Part shown: in pieces, positions 46,472-55,459 of the stretch
Numbering within the stretch: the first letter of the stretch is position 1
How the letters are laid out: every line of letters starts with the position of its first letter
NCBI RefSeq assembly: GCF_004214895.1
Contig: NZ_CP035952.1
Location: 3,606,501-3,670,500 of the forward strand
Reading direction: 5' to 3'
Length of the DNA: 64,000 nucleotides
From: Pseudomonas tructae
GTDB lineage: Bacteria; Pseudomonadota; Gammaproteobacteria; Pseudomonadales; Pseudomonadaceae
Position numbers and translations under genes: made by a program
The notes under the pieces: model-generated
Told to the model about the DNA's origin: nothing
Database searches by the model: none
What the model saw: the letters and a program-made list of their open reading frames with translations, nothing else

Positions 46472-48898
46472 ATGTTGCATGTCTTTGTACGTACCCACGC
46501 GCAGTCGTTGCGCCACGTCGTGGCACTCGCCGCCTTGCTCGGACTCCTGGCACCGGTCAATGCTCAGACCAGGGCTTTGGAAACCGCCAGTGCCACTCAG
46601 GTCTTCACTATCGCTGCCCAGCCACTGGACAGCGCACTCACCCGATTCGCCGATCAAGCCGGCCTGCGCATCATTTTCAATTCCGACGAGGTCAGTGGAA
46701 TGACCAGCGCTGGGTTGAGCGGACCCTACAAGGTCAACGAGGCGCTCGAGCATCTGCTCAGGGGCAGTGGTTTTGGCTATGAGTTCGTGAATGACAAGAC
46801 GTTGACCTTGCGCAAGGCGCCGACTGATTCGGCAGTTCTGGAGCTAGGCGCGACCGATGTGAATGAGCTGGGACTGGCTGCGACTACCGAAGGCACCGGC
46901 TCCTACACCACAGGCTTTACCAACACTGCAACACGGTTGGGGCTTTCGCCGCGTGAAACGCCTCAGTCCATCAGTGTCGTCACTCGACAACAGATGGACG
47001 ACCAGAACATGCAGTCCTTGGAAGACGTTGCCAAGGCAGCGACGGGCATCAGCACGGTCAAAGGGTTCGGCACAGAGCGTCCGCTGTACTACTCGCGAGG
47101 GTTCCAGGTCGACGATCTGCAGTTCGACGGCCTGCCGAGCAGCGTCACGGAAAGTTTCTCGATGGACGTCATGTCAGTGAACAACATGGCCATGTATGAC
47201 CGGGTGGAAATTGTCCGAGGCGCAAACGGCCTGATGCAAGGAGCAGGTAATCCGTCTGCGGCGATCAATATGGTTCGCAAGCGACCGACCCATGATTACC
47301 AGCTCAAGGCGGAAATAGGCGCAGGTTCTTGGGACAACTACCGCACCCAACTCGATGTTGGCGGCCCCCTGAACGCAGCAGGCACCCTGCGTGGCCGTAC
47401 GGTCCTGATGTACAACAGTCGAAATAGCTATCAGGACTACGCTGACAAGGAAAATCAGCTGTTCTACGCCATAGGCGAAGCCGACTTGAGTGACTCGACC
47501 ACGGTCGCTGTGGGGGCGTCCTTGCAGCAGGACAATAGCGGTGGATACGACTGGGGCGGTTTGCCTACCCACCTGGATGGCAGTTCTTACAACTTCTCGC
47601 GTTCGACGTCGTTCGCCGGGAAGTGGGCCTATCTGGACAAGATCAACCGCAACGTTTTTGCCGATATCAAGCACCGTTTCAATGAGGACTGGAACCTCAC
47701 CGTCGCCACCAATCTGATCTGGTCCAATGCAGACTTTCTCGCTCAGGTCGGGTATCACACCAAAGTCACCGATTCGACAATGCAGTACTGGCCGAACAGC
47801 GCCCGTTACGATGACGAACAGATCAATCTCGACGCGGCGCTCAACGGCGCATTCACCCTGCTGGGGCGCAAGCATGAACTGGTGATAGGGACCAACATGA
47901 GGCGCGACAGGCTGCAGTACGTCACAGGCTCGTCCAGTGTGAACCCTAAAGTCGACATTCTGGACTTCGATACCTCGCAATTTCCTAAACCGCAAATAGT
48001 TGGCAGCCTGACGCCCAGTCGGCATGTGCGCAAGGACAAGGGTGTCTATGCCGCTACTCGCCTCAATCCATTCGATGATTTGCACGTCATTCTTGGCAGC
48101 CGTCTGAGCTGGGTCGACTATGACACCCAAGGCCCATGGGAGACGGACCGCTTCAAGGAAAATCGTAAGGTCATCCCTTATGGTGGCATCGTTTATGACG
48201 TCAATGACACGACCTCGGTCTACGCCAGCTATACCGAGATCTACAAGATGCAGAGCAATTACAGCGTCGACAACCAATTGCTGGCGCCTACGACGGGCAG
48301 TAACTACGAAGTCGGCGTGAAGAACGAGCTGTTCGATGGCAGGTTGAATACCGCCCTGGCGTTCTTTCAGGTGGATCAGTCCGGCCTTCCACAGGTCGTT
48401 CCCCAAGCAGGACGCGTCTGCGGGCCAACGCGTGATTCGCGGTGCTACACCGAGGGTGCCAAGGTGCGAAACCGCGGGTTCGATGCAGAGGTTTCAGGCG
48501 AGTTGATGCCCGGTTGGAATGCTTCGATGGGCTACACCTACAGTCATCCAAAATATGTAGCGGGTACCAACAAGGGTGACACCTATGGCACAGAAAACTC
48601 GCCACAGCGACTGTTCAAGGCCGCCACGACCTATCAGCTGCCAGGCAAGCTCGATCAATGGCGAGTGGGGACCAGTTTGTACCATCAGAGCAAGCTGTAC
48701 CTGAACGATATTTCGCAGAGCGCCTACAACCTTGTGGACTTGAACGCCAACTTCCGAATTGACCAAAACCTGAGCGTTCAATTGAATCTCAACAACATTT
48801 TTGACGAGAAATACTACACCGCGATTTTCAGTGAAAACACCGGAAACTATTACGGCGAACCTCGTAACTTTGCCGTCACGCTACGCTACGAGAACTAG
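46472..48898 (+). CDS. FecA/FpvA-type TonB-dependent receptor with STN signalling domain
   Basis: 808 residues. Signal peptide (MLHVFVRTHAQSLRHVVALA...APVNA); STN domain (TIAAQPLDSALTRFADQAG, FNSDEVSGMTSAGLSGPYKV, EHLLRGSGFGYEF); plug (ETPQSISVVTRQQMDDQNMQ, VEIVRGANGLMQGAGNPSAA); 22-strand barrel ending AVTLRYEN. It imports a ferric siderophore, probably a hydroxamate by resemblance to FoxA/FiuA-type receptors, and signals through the FecR-like protein to the sigma factor. A likely ECF-type promoter lies in the 150-bp gap before it. Confidence 0.93.
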   Translation: MLHVFVRTHAQSLRHVVALAALLGLLAPVNAQTRALETASATQVFTIAAQPLDSALTRFADQAGLRIIFNSDEVSGMTSAGLSGPYKVNEALEHLLRGSGFGYEFVNDKTLTLRKAPTDSAVLELGATDVNELGLAATTEGTGSYTTGFTNTATRLGLSPRETPQSISVVTRQQMDDQNMQSLEDVAKAATGISTVKGFGTERPLYYSRGFQVDDLQFDGLPSSVTESFSMDVMSVNNMAMYDRVEIVRGANGLMQGAGNPSAAINMVRKRPTHDYQLKAEIGAGSWDNYRTQLDVGGPLNAAGTLRGRTVLMYNSRNSYQDYADKENQLFYAIGEADLSDSTTVAVGASLQQDNSGGYDWGGLPTHLDGSSYNFSRSTSFAGKWAYLDKINRNVFADIKHRFNEDWNLTVATNLIWSNADFLAQVGYHTKVTDSTMQYWPNSARYDDEQINLDAALNGAFTLLGRKHELVIGTNMRRDRLQYVTGSSSVNPKVDILDFDTSQFPKPQIVGSLTPSRHVRKDKGVYAATRLNPFDDLHVILGSRLSWVDYDTQGPWETDRFKENRKVIPYGGIVYDVNDTTSVYASYTEIYKMQSNYSVDNQLLAPTTGSNYEVGVKNELFDGRLNTALAFFQVDQSGLPQVVPQAGRVCGPTRDSRCYTEGAKVRNRGFDAEVSGELMPGWNASMGYTYSHPKYVAGTNKGDTYGTENSPQRLFKAATTYQLPGKLDQWRVGTSLYHQSKLYLNDISQSAYNLVDLNANFRIDQNLSVQLNLNNIFDEKYYTAIFSENTGNYYGEPRNFAVTLRYEN

Positions 48899-49320
48899 GG
48901 TGTGTACGAAAAGTCCCGCGATCTGCCGCAACGCGGCAGCAATCCCTGGCTATACGGAGTGCCTGATACAACCGGGTGGCCGGTTTGCGAGCGCTTTGCA
49001 CTCGATCGCGGGACAAGCCCGCTCCCACAAAAAATGGTAAATGTACTTTTCGTACAAAGCCTAGTCACGAACCGGATGAGCACCGGTCAATAAACCGATT
49101 TTCACGCGGCTGTAGCAGCCGCTTTGAAGAAAACCACGCTCAGTCGCAACGGATCGCTGTGCTTTGGTCAGGGGCAGCTGTGGGTCGGCAGCGGCCTTTC
49201 ATCAAACCCCAGACCTTCTGGTTTCAAATCCGTACACCCGCCTAGCCACAGCCCCGATTCCCCCTTACCATACGCCCAACTCGTATTACCGCGGCTGCTG
49301 AACCCGGTACTCACGAGGAA
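48899..49320. other. Intergenic with REP element and 11-bp inverted repeat
   Basis: 422 bp after the receptor gene. GTACGAAAAGT (48904-48914) and ACTTTTCGTAC (49045-49055) are perfect inverted repeats flanking a 130-bp segment that includes a REP copy (GATCGCGGGACAAGCCCGCT). No gene is supported in it. A small Rho-independent terminator for the receptor is not obvious. Confidence 0.6.
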
Positions 49321-49521
49321 ATGACCATGGAAAGAACCCGCGCCTGGAGACGTTCACAGGCCCGTAAAAGCGGCAGGAGCAAAGCGGTGCGTCCGCTGCA
49401 GTTCAAGCCAGAAAAAAACTGGAAGCAGCTATACACCCGAGGCGACAAGCTGATAAGGGCACGCCAGCTCGGCATGAGCTATCCCATTCGCTCCACCCGC
49501 CAACTGTTGGATCAAGAGTGA
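49321..49521 (+). CDS. Small Arg/Lys-rich protein, 66 aa
   Basis: MTMERTRAWRRSQARKSGRS ... ending RSTRQLLDQE. Very basic, with several aromatic residues, so it could bind nucleic acid. Preceded by CACGAGGA. It overlaps the phosphatase-like gene by 4 bp, which is the main support for translation and suggests they are coupled. No family recognised. Confidence 0.65.
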   Translation: MTMERTRAWRRSQARKSGRSKAVRPLQFKPEKNWKQLYTRGDKLIRARQLGMSYPIRSTRQLLDQE

Positions 49522-49862
49522 CAAACCTTCTGTTCGTCTGCAGCCGCAATCAATGGCGCAGCCCTACCGCGGAAACGATCTGGCGCCGTCGTCCTGGCTT
49601 CACTGCCCGTTCGGCGGGCACCAGCCCGAACGCCCGCAAACCCGTCGGCCCAGCGGACATTCGCTGGGCCGACGTGATCTTTGTCATGGAACGCAAACAC
49701 CAGCAGCGGCTGCAAGCGCAATATGCTCCCCTGCTCGAACACAAACAGCTTCACGTGCTGGAAATTCCCGACGATTTCCACTACATGGACCCGGAGCTTG
49801 TGACCATGCTCGAAGACACCGTGACGCCCTACCTTACTGCCGGACAGTCAAAGGAGTCTTAG
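49518..49862 (+). CDS. Low-molecular-weight protein-tyrosine-phosphatase-like protein
   Basis: 114 residues, GTG start. LLFVCSRNQWRSPTAETIWR contains a CX5R loop (C-S-R-N-Q-W-R) as in LMW-PTPs and arsenate reductases, then SAGTSPNARKPVGPADIRWA and VIFVMERKHQQRL. The catalytic Asp of classical LMW-PTPs (DP loop near the C-terminus) is replaced by a DDFHYMDPEL segment, so the acid residue may be there. It is shorter than classic LMW-PTPs (about 155). Substrate unknown. Confidence 0.75.
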   Translation: MTNLLFVCSRNQWRSPTAETIWRRRPGFTARSAGTSPNARKPVGPADIRWADVIFVMERKHQQRLQAQYAPLLEHKQLHVLEIPDDFHYMDPELVTMLEDTVTPYLTAGQSKES

Positions 49863-49904
49863 CTTGCTAGGGCGTGCAGCAAGGTCGCCGGCTTTGTCTG
49901 ACAG

Positions 49905-49979
49905 TCAATGCATGAACAGTGCAATCAGGATGATCACGGGAATGGGCACACCCAGCATGAACAACAGTAGTGAGCGCAT
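49905..49979 (-). CDS. 24-aa membrane peptide with strong ribosome-binding site
   Basis: MRSLLLFMLGVPIPVIILIALFMH, a single transmembrane helix with a charged first residue. GAGGAGAAC lies seven bases before the ATG. A very similar peptide pattern (LLG-x-PIP-x-IIL-x-ALF) is widespread among pseudomonads and related bacteria, from memory. Function unknown. It lies just downstream of the 307-aa membrane protein on the same strand, so the two may be co-transcribed. Confidence 0.6.
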   Translation of the reverse strand: MRSLLLFMLGVPIPVIILIALFMH

Positions 49980-49995
49980 GATAGTTCTCCTCGGT

Positions 49996-50919
49996 TCAAC
50001 GGACGTGTGCGTTGATAGCGTCATCGATGACGATCACAGCATCGCGACGACGGCCGCCATAGGTTGCGGCGAGGCTGGCGAAAAACGCCCCGCATAACAA
50101 CGCGATGAACATCCACAAGGCCGACAGCGCAGCCGCCTTGCTGGCGGCGTCGGCCGCCTCACGGGCAGCCCTTTTGGCGTCTTCCATAGACTGACGCGCT
50201 TGTGCGAACACCTCATCGACACGCTGCTCGGCTTGCGCCGGGGTCAAGTTGCTGCGTTGGCTGATCAGTTGCGCCAGGTACTGCCGATCTTCGCCACTTA
50301 ATTGACCGCCGTTGCGCAATGAGCGCGTCATGATTCGGCTGACCACACCTTGGGCCGCACCCTCATTGACCGCTACAGAATTGTCCCCACGAAACAGGCT
50401 ATCGACAAAGTAGCCATAGGGATCGCTGTCAGAACGCCCAACAGCGGTCGCAGCGGCTGAAGTAACGCCGCTGGCTGCACCTGCCGCAACCTGGGCACCT
50501 GCCTGCACGCCACCGCCCACAATACTGCTGACCGAACCGACCACCAGTGTTGCCGTTACCAGTGTGGCGACGGCCCATGCCAGAAAGCCATGGGCGGTAT
50601 CGCGAAAGTAAACCTCATCACCCTGCACGCTCGCCCACTTGACCCGCAGGCGGCCCGCCAGGTAGCCCCCCAGGCCGGAGGCGACAATTTGAGTCAGCGC
50701 CAGCCAGACAATCGTTGAAATACCCAAGCTCTTGGCGCTCATGCCGTCGCCAACCCACGGCGAAACGGCCGAAAAGCCCAGCCCGAATCCAAGCAATACC
50801 AATATCAGCGACAATGCCGCCGCACCCGCTGCACCTGCAAAAACTGCCGCCCATGACACCCCGCAACGGTTATGTGCTTCGGCGAGGGTACTCATGTGGG
50901 TTTGTGATGTTGTCATCAT
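49996..50919 (-). CDS. Predicted membrane protein, 307 aa
   Basis: Starts MMTTSQTHMSTLAEAHNRCG with GGGAG upstream. Four hydrophobic stretches (WAAVFAGAAGAAALSLILVL, IVWLALTQIVASGLGGYLAG, FLAWAVATLVTATLVVGSVS, LWMFIALLCGAFFASLAATYGG) with a long Ala/Gln/Arg-rich middle (EDRQYLAQLISQRSNLTPAQ, AEQRVDEVFAQARQSMEDAK). The pattern occurs as an uncharacterised family in pseudomonads, but I assign no function. Confidence 0.75.
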   Translation of the reverse strand: MMTTSQTHMSTLAEAHNRCGVSWAAVFAGAAGAAALSLILVLLGFGLGFSAVSPWVGDGMSAKSLGISTIVWLALTQIVASGLGGYLAGRLRVKWASVQGDEVYFRDTAHGFLAWAVATLVTATLVVGSVSSIVGGGVQAGAQVAAGAASGVTSAAATAVGRSDSDPYGYFVDSLFRGDNSVAVNEGAAQGVVSRIMTRSLRNGGQLSGEDRQYLAQLISQRSNLTPAQAEQRVDEVFAQARQSMEDAKRAAREAADAASKAAALSALWMFIALLCGAFFASLAATYGGRRRDAVIVIDDAINAHVR

Positions 50920-51119
50920 GTTTTGCTCCCGCGAGGGACATCGAATGTTCAGTACAACAGGTGCACGCCCTGTGCCAAACCGATGCATTTGGCAAAATCT
51001 GTTAATTCAATGCGTTGGGATAATTGCAACGCATCACCACCTTGCAAAGTGCATGATTAGGACGCCGGTAGCGGGTGTTCTGCATCCCAGAACAACCAAG
51101 TGAACACATAGGCGAGCAC

Positions 51120-51446
51120 TTAAACATAGAAGGCCAGTGCCAGCAGCGGCGCGCCGCCAGCAACGACGACTCGCCAGTTCACAAACGCTGCACACTCCAC
51201 CAACGCCTCGAACTGTTCAGGACAGCGGTGCTTGAAACTCTGGGCATTGTCGATGACCAGTGCAAGCGTTTGCCCAGGTTGAACGTGGACAGTCGACATT
51301 TCTGCGCTGGGGTCATCAAGGTATGAAAGGCAATCAACCCAGGCGTTCATATTGAGGCCGTAAAACTTGGGGAAGCCGAATGTTTCAGCGAACACACTGT
51401 GGAATGTTTGCCAGTCAGTAATCAGGTTTGCATCTATGTGCACCAT
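51120..51446 (-). CDS. Barstar-family protein, orphan
   Basis: 108 residues starting MVHIDANLITDWQTFHSVFA, continuing ETFGFPKFYGLNMNAWVDCL: the barstar pattern of an acidic helix followed by G-x-N-x-(D/N)AW-DCL. Barstar binds and inhibits barnase-type RNases. No barnase-like toxin is in the window, so it may be an orphan immunity protein, a remnant of a polymorphic-toxin locus, or have another role. The ORF track start at 51497 would add 17 residues. Confidence 0.8.
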   Translation of the reverse strand: MVHIDANLITDWQTFHSVFAETFGFPKFYGLNMNAWVDCLSYLDDPSAEMSTVHVQPGQTLALVIDNAQSFKHRCPEQFEALVECAAFVNWRVVVAGGAPLLALAFYV

Positions 51447-51579
51447 GCAGTGTTCCACTCGCTCGAAAAGGGGATGGACAGTACCACTGAAATGCAATGA
51501 CCGCTCCCCGGCTCAATTCTGCCTCGCCCTGTGCGAAAGCGTATGATGGCCGGCCGCCAATGCCGAGAAGGAAATCGCC

Positions 51580-52023
51580 ATGCCCCCCAACAAAGCTTGC
51601 CCCGTGGTGTTCTGTGGTGGGTCGTCGCCGAGGATTTTGCTGTTCCGGCATCCTCTGGCCGGAGTGCAACTGGTCAAGGGCACGATCGAGCACGGCGAAA
51701 CACCGGGCCAGGCGGCCTTGCGCGAGTTGATGGAAGAGTCGGGTATCAGCACTGCCACGATCCAGGACGACCTGGGCTGTTGGGATGCCGGCCATCTCGC
51801 CCAGGTCTGGTCGTTTCAACTGTGCCAGGTGCAGGGCACCCTACCCGAGCACTGGTCTCACCAGACCCTCGATGACCATGGCCATCTTTTCGAGTTCTTC
51901 TGGGCCCCGCTCGAGCAGTTGCCTGTTGCCGAGTGTCACCCGGTCTTCCAGCGAGCACTGGTCTTTTTGTGTGAGGCCCTGCAAGCGCGTGGTCACTGGC
52001 CAGGCGAGCCTTGCCGAAATTGA
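51580..52023 (+). CDS. NUDIX hydrolase
   Basis: 147 residues with the Nudix box GTIEHGETPGQAALRELMEESGI (GX5EX7REUXEEXGU). Small Nudix enzymes cleave nucleoside diphosphates linked to X; the substrate is not specified by sequence. Shorter than ADP-ribose pyrophosphatases. Isolated between barstar and a minus-strand unknown. Confidence 0.9.
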   Translation: MPPNKACPVVFCGGSSPRILLFRHPLAGVQLVKGTIEHGETPGQAALRELMEESGISTATIQDDLGCWDAGHLAQVWSFQLCQVQGTLPEHWSHQTLDDHGHLFEFFWAPLEQLPVAECHPVFQRALVFLCEALQARGHWPGEPCRN

Positions 52024-52038
52024 CGAGCGCCCTACGCC

Positions 52039-53028
52039 CTACTCCCACCACTTGCAGAACAACGCATTTGTCCAGGTGCGTGGGCCAACGCCCAGGCCCA
52101 CGGCGATAACCTGTGACCGGGAAAGGATTCGCTTGACCTCTGGATAGATGTTCATGGCGCACAAGTCCTGCATCTCTATGCCGAACTCGGCATCTGCCCC
52201 AATGTTTGCGCGCATCGTCTCCTTGAAGGTGTCATAGATCGCATACCCTTCGTCACCGGTAGCATTGACGGGGTCAAAGGTGGTCATGAAGAACGAGTTC
52301 ATGAACATTTGCGCATGGTTGCCCTGCTCCATGAACTCAAGATAGGGCTCGGCATGGTTGCCGCAATCGATACACGCACTGGCAATGCGTAATTCCGGTG
52401 CATTGCAACCACTGCAGTCTGCTGGCGGCTCGACCATCCGCATTGCGTCGGCAACCGTCAGGTTGGCATTGTCGGCAGGCGTGGGGCGGCCCTCCAGACC
52501 AAACAGCTGATCAAGGGAAAAATTGCACGGCCTCCTTTGCCCAGGCGCCAGCCCATCCTTGTCTTTCTCGCCCACACTTTCCACCCACTTGAACAGGTTC
52601 GCAGACAAATACGAGACGGCATCGTCGGTGTACTCCACCCTTACACCGCACCCCTCCAGTTCATATACAAACTGGCCACGTTCCTTTCTCGTCGCCGGGG
52701 CGACCTTGGCGTCTATCAGGTCTTTGGGTTTGCCGATGGTGTCTTTGTTGACGAAGTCCTTGAGCGCCCAACAAGGCGCCTTGGCACAGGTTGCAAATGT
52801 CGCTTCGGAAATAGCCTCCACACCTTTGCCCGTACGATCGATCGCCTCGATGTTGCGTTCCATCTGCCGGGTGTTTTCGACCGAACTCTCTCGGTCCTGC
52901 TCATAGGTGTAGATAGAGAACAAGAACCCGATAAGGCCGGTGATCGCCAGTATCCCGGTAACCAGTGGATGTCGGCCGACCAGCTCGATCGCGTTCTTCG
53001 CGAAGTTGCCCCAGTCTCGAATGTTCAC
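52039..53028 (-). CDS. Uncharacterised membrane-anchored protein, 329 aa
   Basis: MNIRDWGNFAKNAIELVGRH, a cytoplasmic start, one hydrophobic helix (PLVTGILAITGLIGFLFSIY), then a mainly soluble domain of about 270 residues with ten or more Cys, including SGCNAPELRIASACIDCGNH, which could bind metal or form disulfides. I do not recognise the family. Periplasmic orientation is expected from the N-terminal anchor. No operon partner. Confidence 0.65.
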   Translation of the reverse strand: MNIRDWGNFAKNAIELVGRHPLVTGILAITGLIGFLFSIYTYEQDRESSVENTRQMERNIEAIDRTGKGVEAISEATFATCAKAPCWALKDFVNKDTIGKPKDLIDAKVAPATRKERGQFVYELEGCGVRVEYTDDAVSYLSANLFKWVESVGEKDKDGLAPGQRRPCNFSLDQLFGLEGRPTPADNANLTVADAMRMVEPPADCSGCNAPELRIASACIDCGNHAEPYLEFMEQGNHAQMFMNSFFMTTFDPVNATGDEGYAIYDTFKETMRANIGADAEFGIEMQDLCAMNIYPEVKRILSRSQVIAVGLGVGPRTWTNALFCKWWE

Positions 53029-53240
53029 TGCGTATCCCCCTGCGTTGCAAGGCGCTTGGCTTACTACTCGGGCGTTCCCGCTTAGCTATTCAACATAATC
53101 AATCTGGCGGGTTTTGCAAACGCAGCCAGCCTCCGTAGTTCTTTGGATAAACCTTCTTCAGGATGCGATCAAAACTGCTTTTGGTTCTTCTGCAAAACCT
53201 GCACAATCGCCGGCTTTTTTTCCCGACAAGGTAGTCCTGC

Positions 53241-53780
53241 ATGCAACGGATCGTCATTCTCGGCAATGCCGGCAGCGGTAAATCCACCCTCGCCCGCGCC
53301 CTGGGCAAACGCCTGGACCTGCCGGTGGTGCACCTGGACCGGCTGTTCTGGGAACCCGGCTGGGTCGAACCCGATGCCGAACAGTACCGCGCGCGCGTGC
53401 GTCAGGCAGTGTCACAAGAAACCTGGGTGTGTGAAGGCAATTATGCCCGGCGCACGTTCGACCTGCGTCTGCCGCGGGCGGATCTGGTGATCTGGCTGGA
53501 CACACCGCGCCTGACCTGTTTTTTTCGGGTCATCAGGCGCAGTGTCATGAACCGCCCTCGGCCTGACCTTCCGGACGGTTGCAGTGAGAAGCTTAACGGG
53601 GCGTTTTTGACATTCTTGAAATTCGTGTGGGGTTTCGACCGCGGCTATCGCCCGGGGATCGAAGCGGTGCGCGTGGCCATCGGGCCGCAGGTGCCGGTGG
53701 TGCATTTGCGTGGTCGTCGGCAGATTGCCGCATTTGTCGAAAACCGGGCCTCTGGCAAGCCAACGCCAGGTTCATTCTGA
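53241..53780 (+). CDS. P-loop nucleotide kinase-like protein (adenylate-kinase/FlaR type)
   Basis: 179 residues: GNAGSGKSTLARALGKRLDL is a canonical Walker A, followed by VVHLDRLFWEPGWVEPD, then DLRLPRADLVIWLDTPR. The gene resembles the adenylate-kinase-like family often annotated as DNA topology modulation protein FlaR-related; the true substrate is unknown. It lies directly upstream of the alpha/beta hydrolase gene but not overlapping it. Confidence 0.8.
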   Translation: MQRIVILGNAGSGKSTLARALGKRLDLPVVHLDRLFWEPGWVEPDAEQYRARVRQAVSQETWVCEGNYARRTFDLRLPRADLVIWLDTPRLTCFFRVIRRSVMNRPRPDLPDGCSEKLNGAFLTFLKFVWGFDRGYRPGIEAVRVAIGPQVPVVHLRGRRQIAAFVENRASGKPTPGSF

Positions 53781-53871
53781 TCTCCTATGCTCAAAGCTCG
53801 CCTTCAGCAGGGTATTGCCCCTGATCCTGAAGTCGGACCGGCAGCAACCACACCACAGAGGAGCGGCGAAC

Positions 53872-54702
53872 ATGGCATTCGTTACCACCAACGATGGCGT
53901 TGATATCTTCTACAAAGACTGGGGTCCGCGCGATGCCCAGGTGATTTTTTTTCATCACGGCTGGCCGTTGAGCAGCGACGACTGGGATGCACAGATGCTG
54001 TTCTTTCTTGCCCAGGGTTACCGGGTCGTCGCACATGATCGACGGGGCCACGGGCGTTCGGGCCAGGTCTGGGATGGCCACGACATGGACCACTATGCCG
54101 ATGACGTAATGGCGCTGGTCAAACACCTGGGTGTGCAGGAGGCCGTGCATGTCGGGCATTCGACCGGTGGCGGCGAGGTAATTCACTACATCGCCCGTTA
54201 CCACCAGGAGCGGGTAGCCAAGGCGGCAATTATCGGCGCAGTGCCACCGCTGATGGTTCAGAGCGCAAGCAACCCCAACGGCCTGCCCAAGTCAGTGTTC
54301 GATGGCATGCAAGCGCAGTTGGCAGCCAATCGTGCACAGTTTTATCACGACATCCCCTCCGGGCCGTTCTACGGCTACAACCGCCCTGGGGCGACGCCTT
54401 CACAAGGGGTGATCCTGAATTGGTGGCGCCAGGGCATGATGGGCAGCGCCAAAGCCCACTATGACGGTATCGTCGCCTTCTCGCAGACTGACTTCACCGA
54501 AGACTTGAAGCGAGTCACCGTGCCGGTGCTGGTGATGCACGGCGATGATGACCAGATTGTGCCCTACGAGAACTCGGGGCCGCTGTCGGCCAAGTTGCTC
54601 AGCAATGGCATTCTGAAGACTTACAAGGGCTACCCCCACGGCATGACCACAACCCATGCCGATACCATCAATGCTGATCTGCTGGCCTTCATACGCAGCT
54701 GA
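53872..54702 (+). CDS. Alpha/beta hydrolase, non-haem chloroperoxidase-like
   Basis: 276 residues starting MAFVTTNDGVDIFYKDWGPR. Nucleophile elbow GHSTGGGEVIHYIARY (Ser), oxyanion loop HHGWPLSSDDWD, acid in HGDDDQIVPYENS and catalytic His in YPHGMTTTHAD. This is the cofactor-free haloperoxidase/arylesterase group. Substrate uncertain; perhydrolysis is a known side activity. The ATG at 53872 follows GAGGAGCGG; the upstream part of the ORF overlaps the kinase-like gene's end and is not used. Confidence 0.88.
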   Translation: MAFVTTNDGVDIFYKDWGPRDAQVIFFHHGWPLSSDDWDAQMLFFLAQGYRVVAHDRRGHGRSGQVWDGHDMDHYADDVMALVKHLGVQEAVHVGHSTGGGEVIHYIARYHQERVAKAAIIGAVPPLMVQSASNPNGLPKSVFDGMQAQLAANRAQFYHDIPSGPFYGYNRPGATPSQGVILNWWRQGMMGSAKAHYDGIVAFSQTDFTEDLKRVTVPVLVMHGDDDQIVPYENSGPLSAKLLSNGILKTYKGYPHGMTTTHADTINADLLAFIRS

Positions 54703-54715
54703 GCCAACTGAGCAA

Positions 54716-55336
54716 TCAAGGCTCAAGACCGATGCCGCGCAGGATCACACTGGTCACCGTCTGTACCGCCCGCTCGAACTGCAGCTCCGACAGCGGCTGG
54801 TGATCATTGAGCAGCCCCACCTGGTGGCTGAAGTCCGCATAGTGCTGGGTCGAGGCCCAGATCATGTACAGCAGGCCTGACGGCTCCACCGGCAAAATCC
54901 GCCCGGCCTCGATCCACTGGCGGATTTTTGCCTCCTTCATTTTCGCCCAGTCGTACAGCGGGGCATCCAGCGCCGCCCCCAGGTTCGGCGCGCCATGGAT
55001 GATCTCGTTGGCCCAGACCTTGGAGCCATGGGGGCGTGTGCGCGAGTGGTTCATCTTGGCGCGGATGTAGCTGCTCAGCACGATGCGCGGGTCGTCATAC
55101 AGCTCAAAGCACAAGGCATCCTGTTTCCACACATCGAGCAGACCGAACAGCACCGCCTGGTACAGCTCGGCCTTGGTGCTGAAGTAGTAATGCACGTTGC
55201 TGCGCGGAAGCTGCGCGGCCTCGGCAATGTCGGCCATGGCCGTGCCGGCGAAGCCTTTTTCGGCGAACACCTGTTCCGCCGCCAGAAGGATGTTGTCAAC
55301 GTTGCGTTGACGAATGCTGAGCTTGTGCTGGGCCAT
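54716..55336 (-). CDS. TetR-family regulator, RutR-like
   Basis: 206 residues starting MAQHKLSIRQRNVDNILLAA. TetR helix-turn-helix (EKGFAGTAMADIAEAAQLPR, SNVHYYFSTKAELYQAVL) and a C-terminal domain (NHSRTRPHGSKVWANEIIHG, LLYMIWASTQHYADFSHQVG) that matches RutR, which senses uracil/thymine. It is divergent from the MocR-type gene (124-bp gap) and convergent with the hydrolase. The natural target could be a pyrimidine pathway elsewhere; the ligand here is inference. Confidence 0.85.
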   Translation of the reverse strand: MAQHKLSIRQRNVDNILLAAEQVFAEKGFAGTAMADIAEAAQLPRSNVHYYFSTKAELYQAVLFGLLDVWKQDALCFELYDDPRIVLSSYIRAKMNHSRTRPHGSKVWANEIIHGAPNLGAALDAPLYDWAKMKEAKIRQWIEAGRILPVEPSGLLYMIWASTQHYADFSHQVGLLNDHQPLSELQFERAVQTVTSVILRGIGLEP

Positions 55337-55459
55337 GGGCGAATCCGTTGCGACTGACCCTGCAAGGCTACCACTGCCCGGGCGTTCGTGCGCTGTGGGA
55401 TCAACGGCGCTGATTACGGTAATCTGGGCAACAGACAACTGCCTGCGGACACCCCCATC

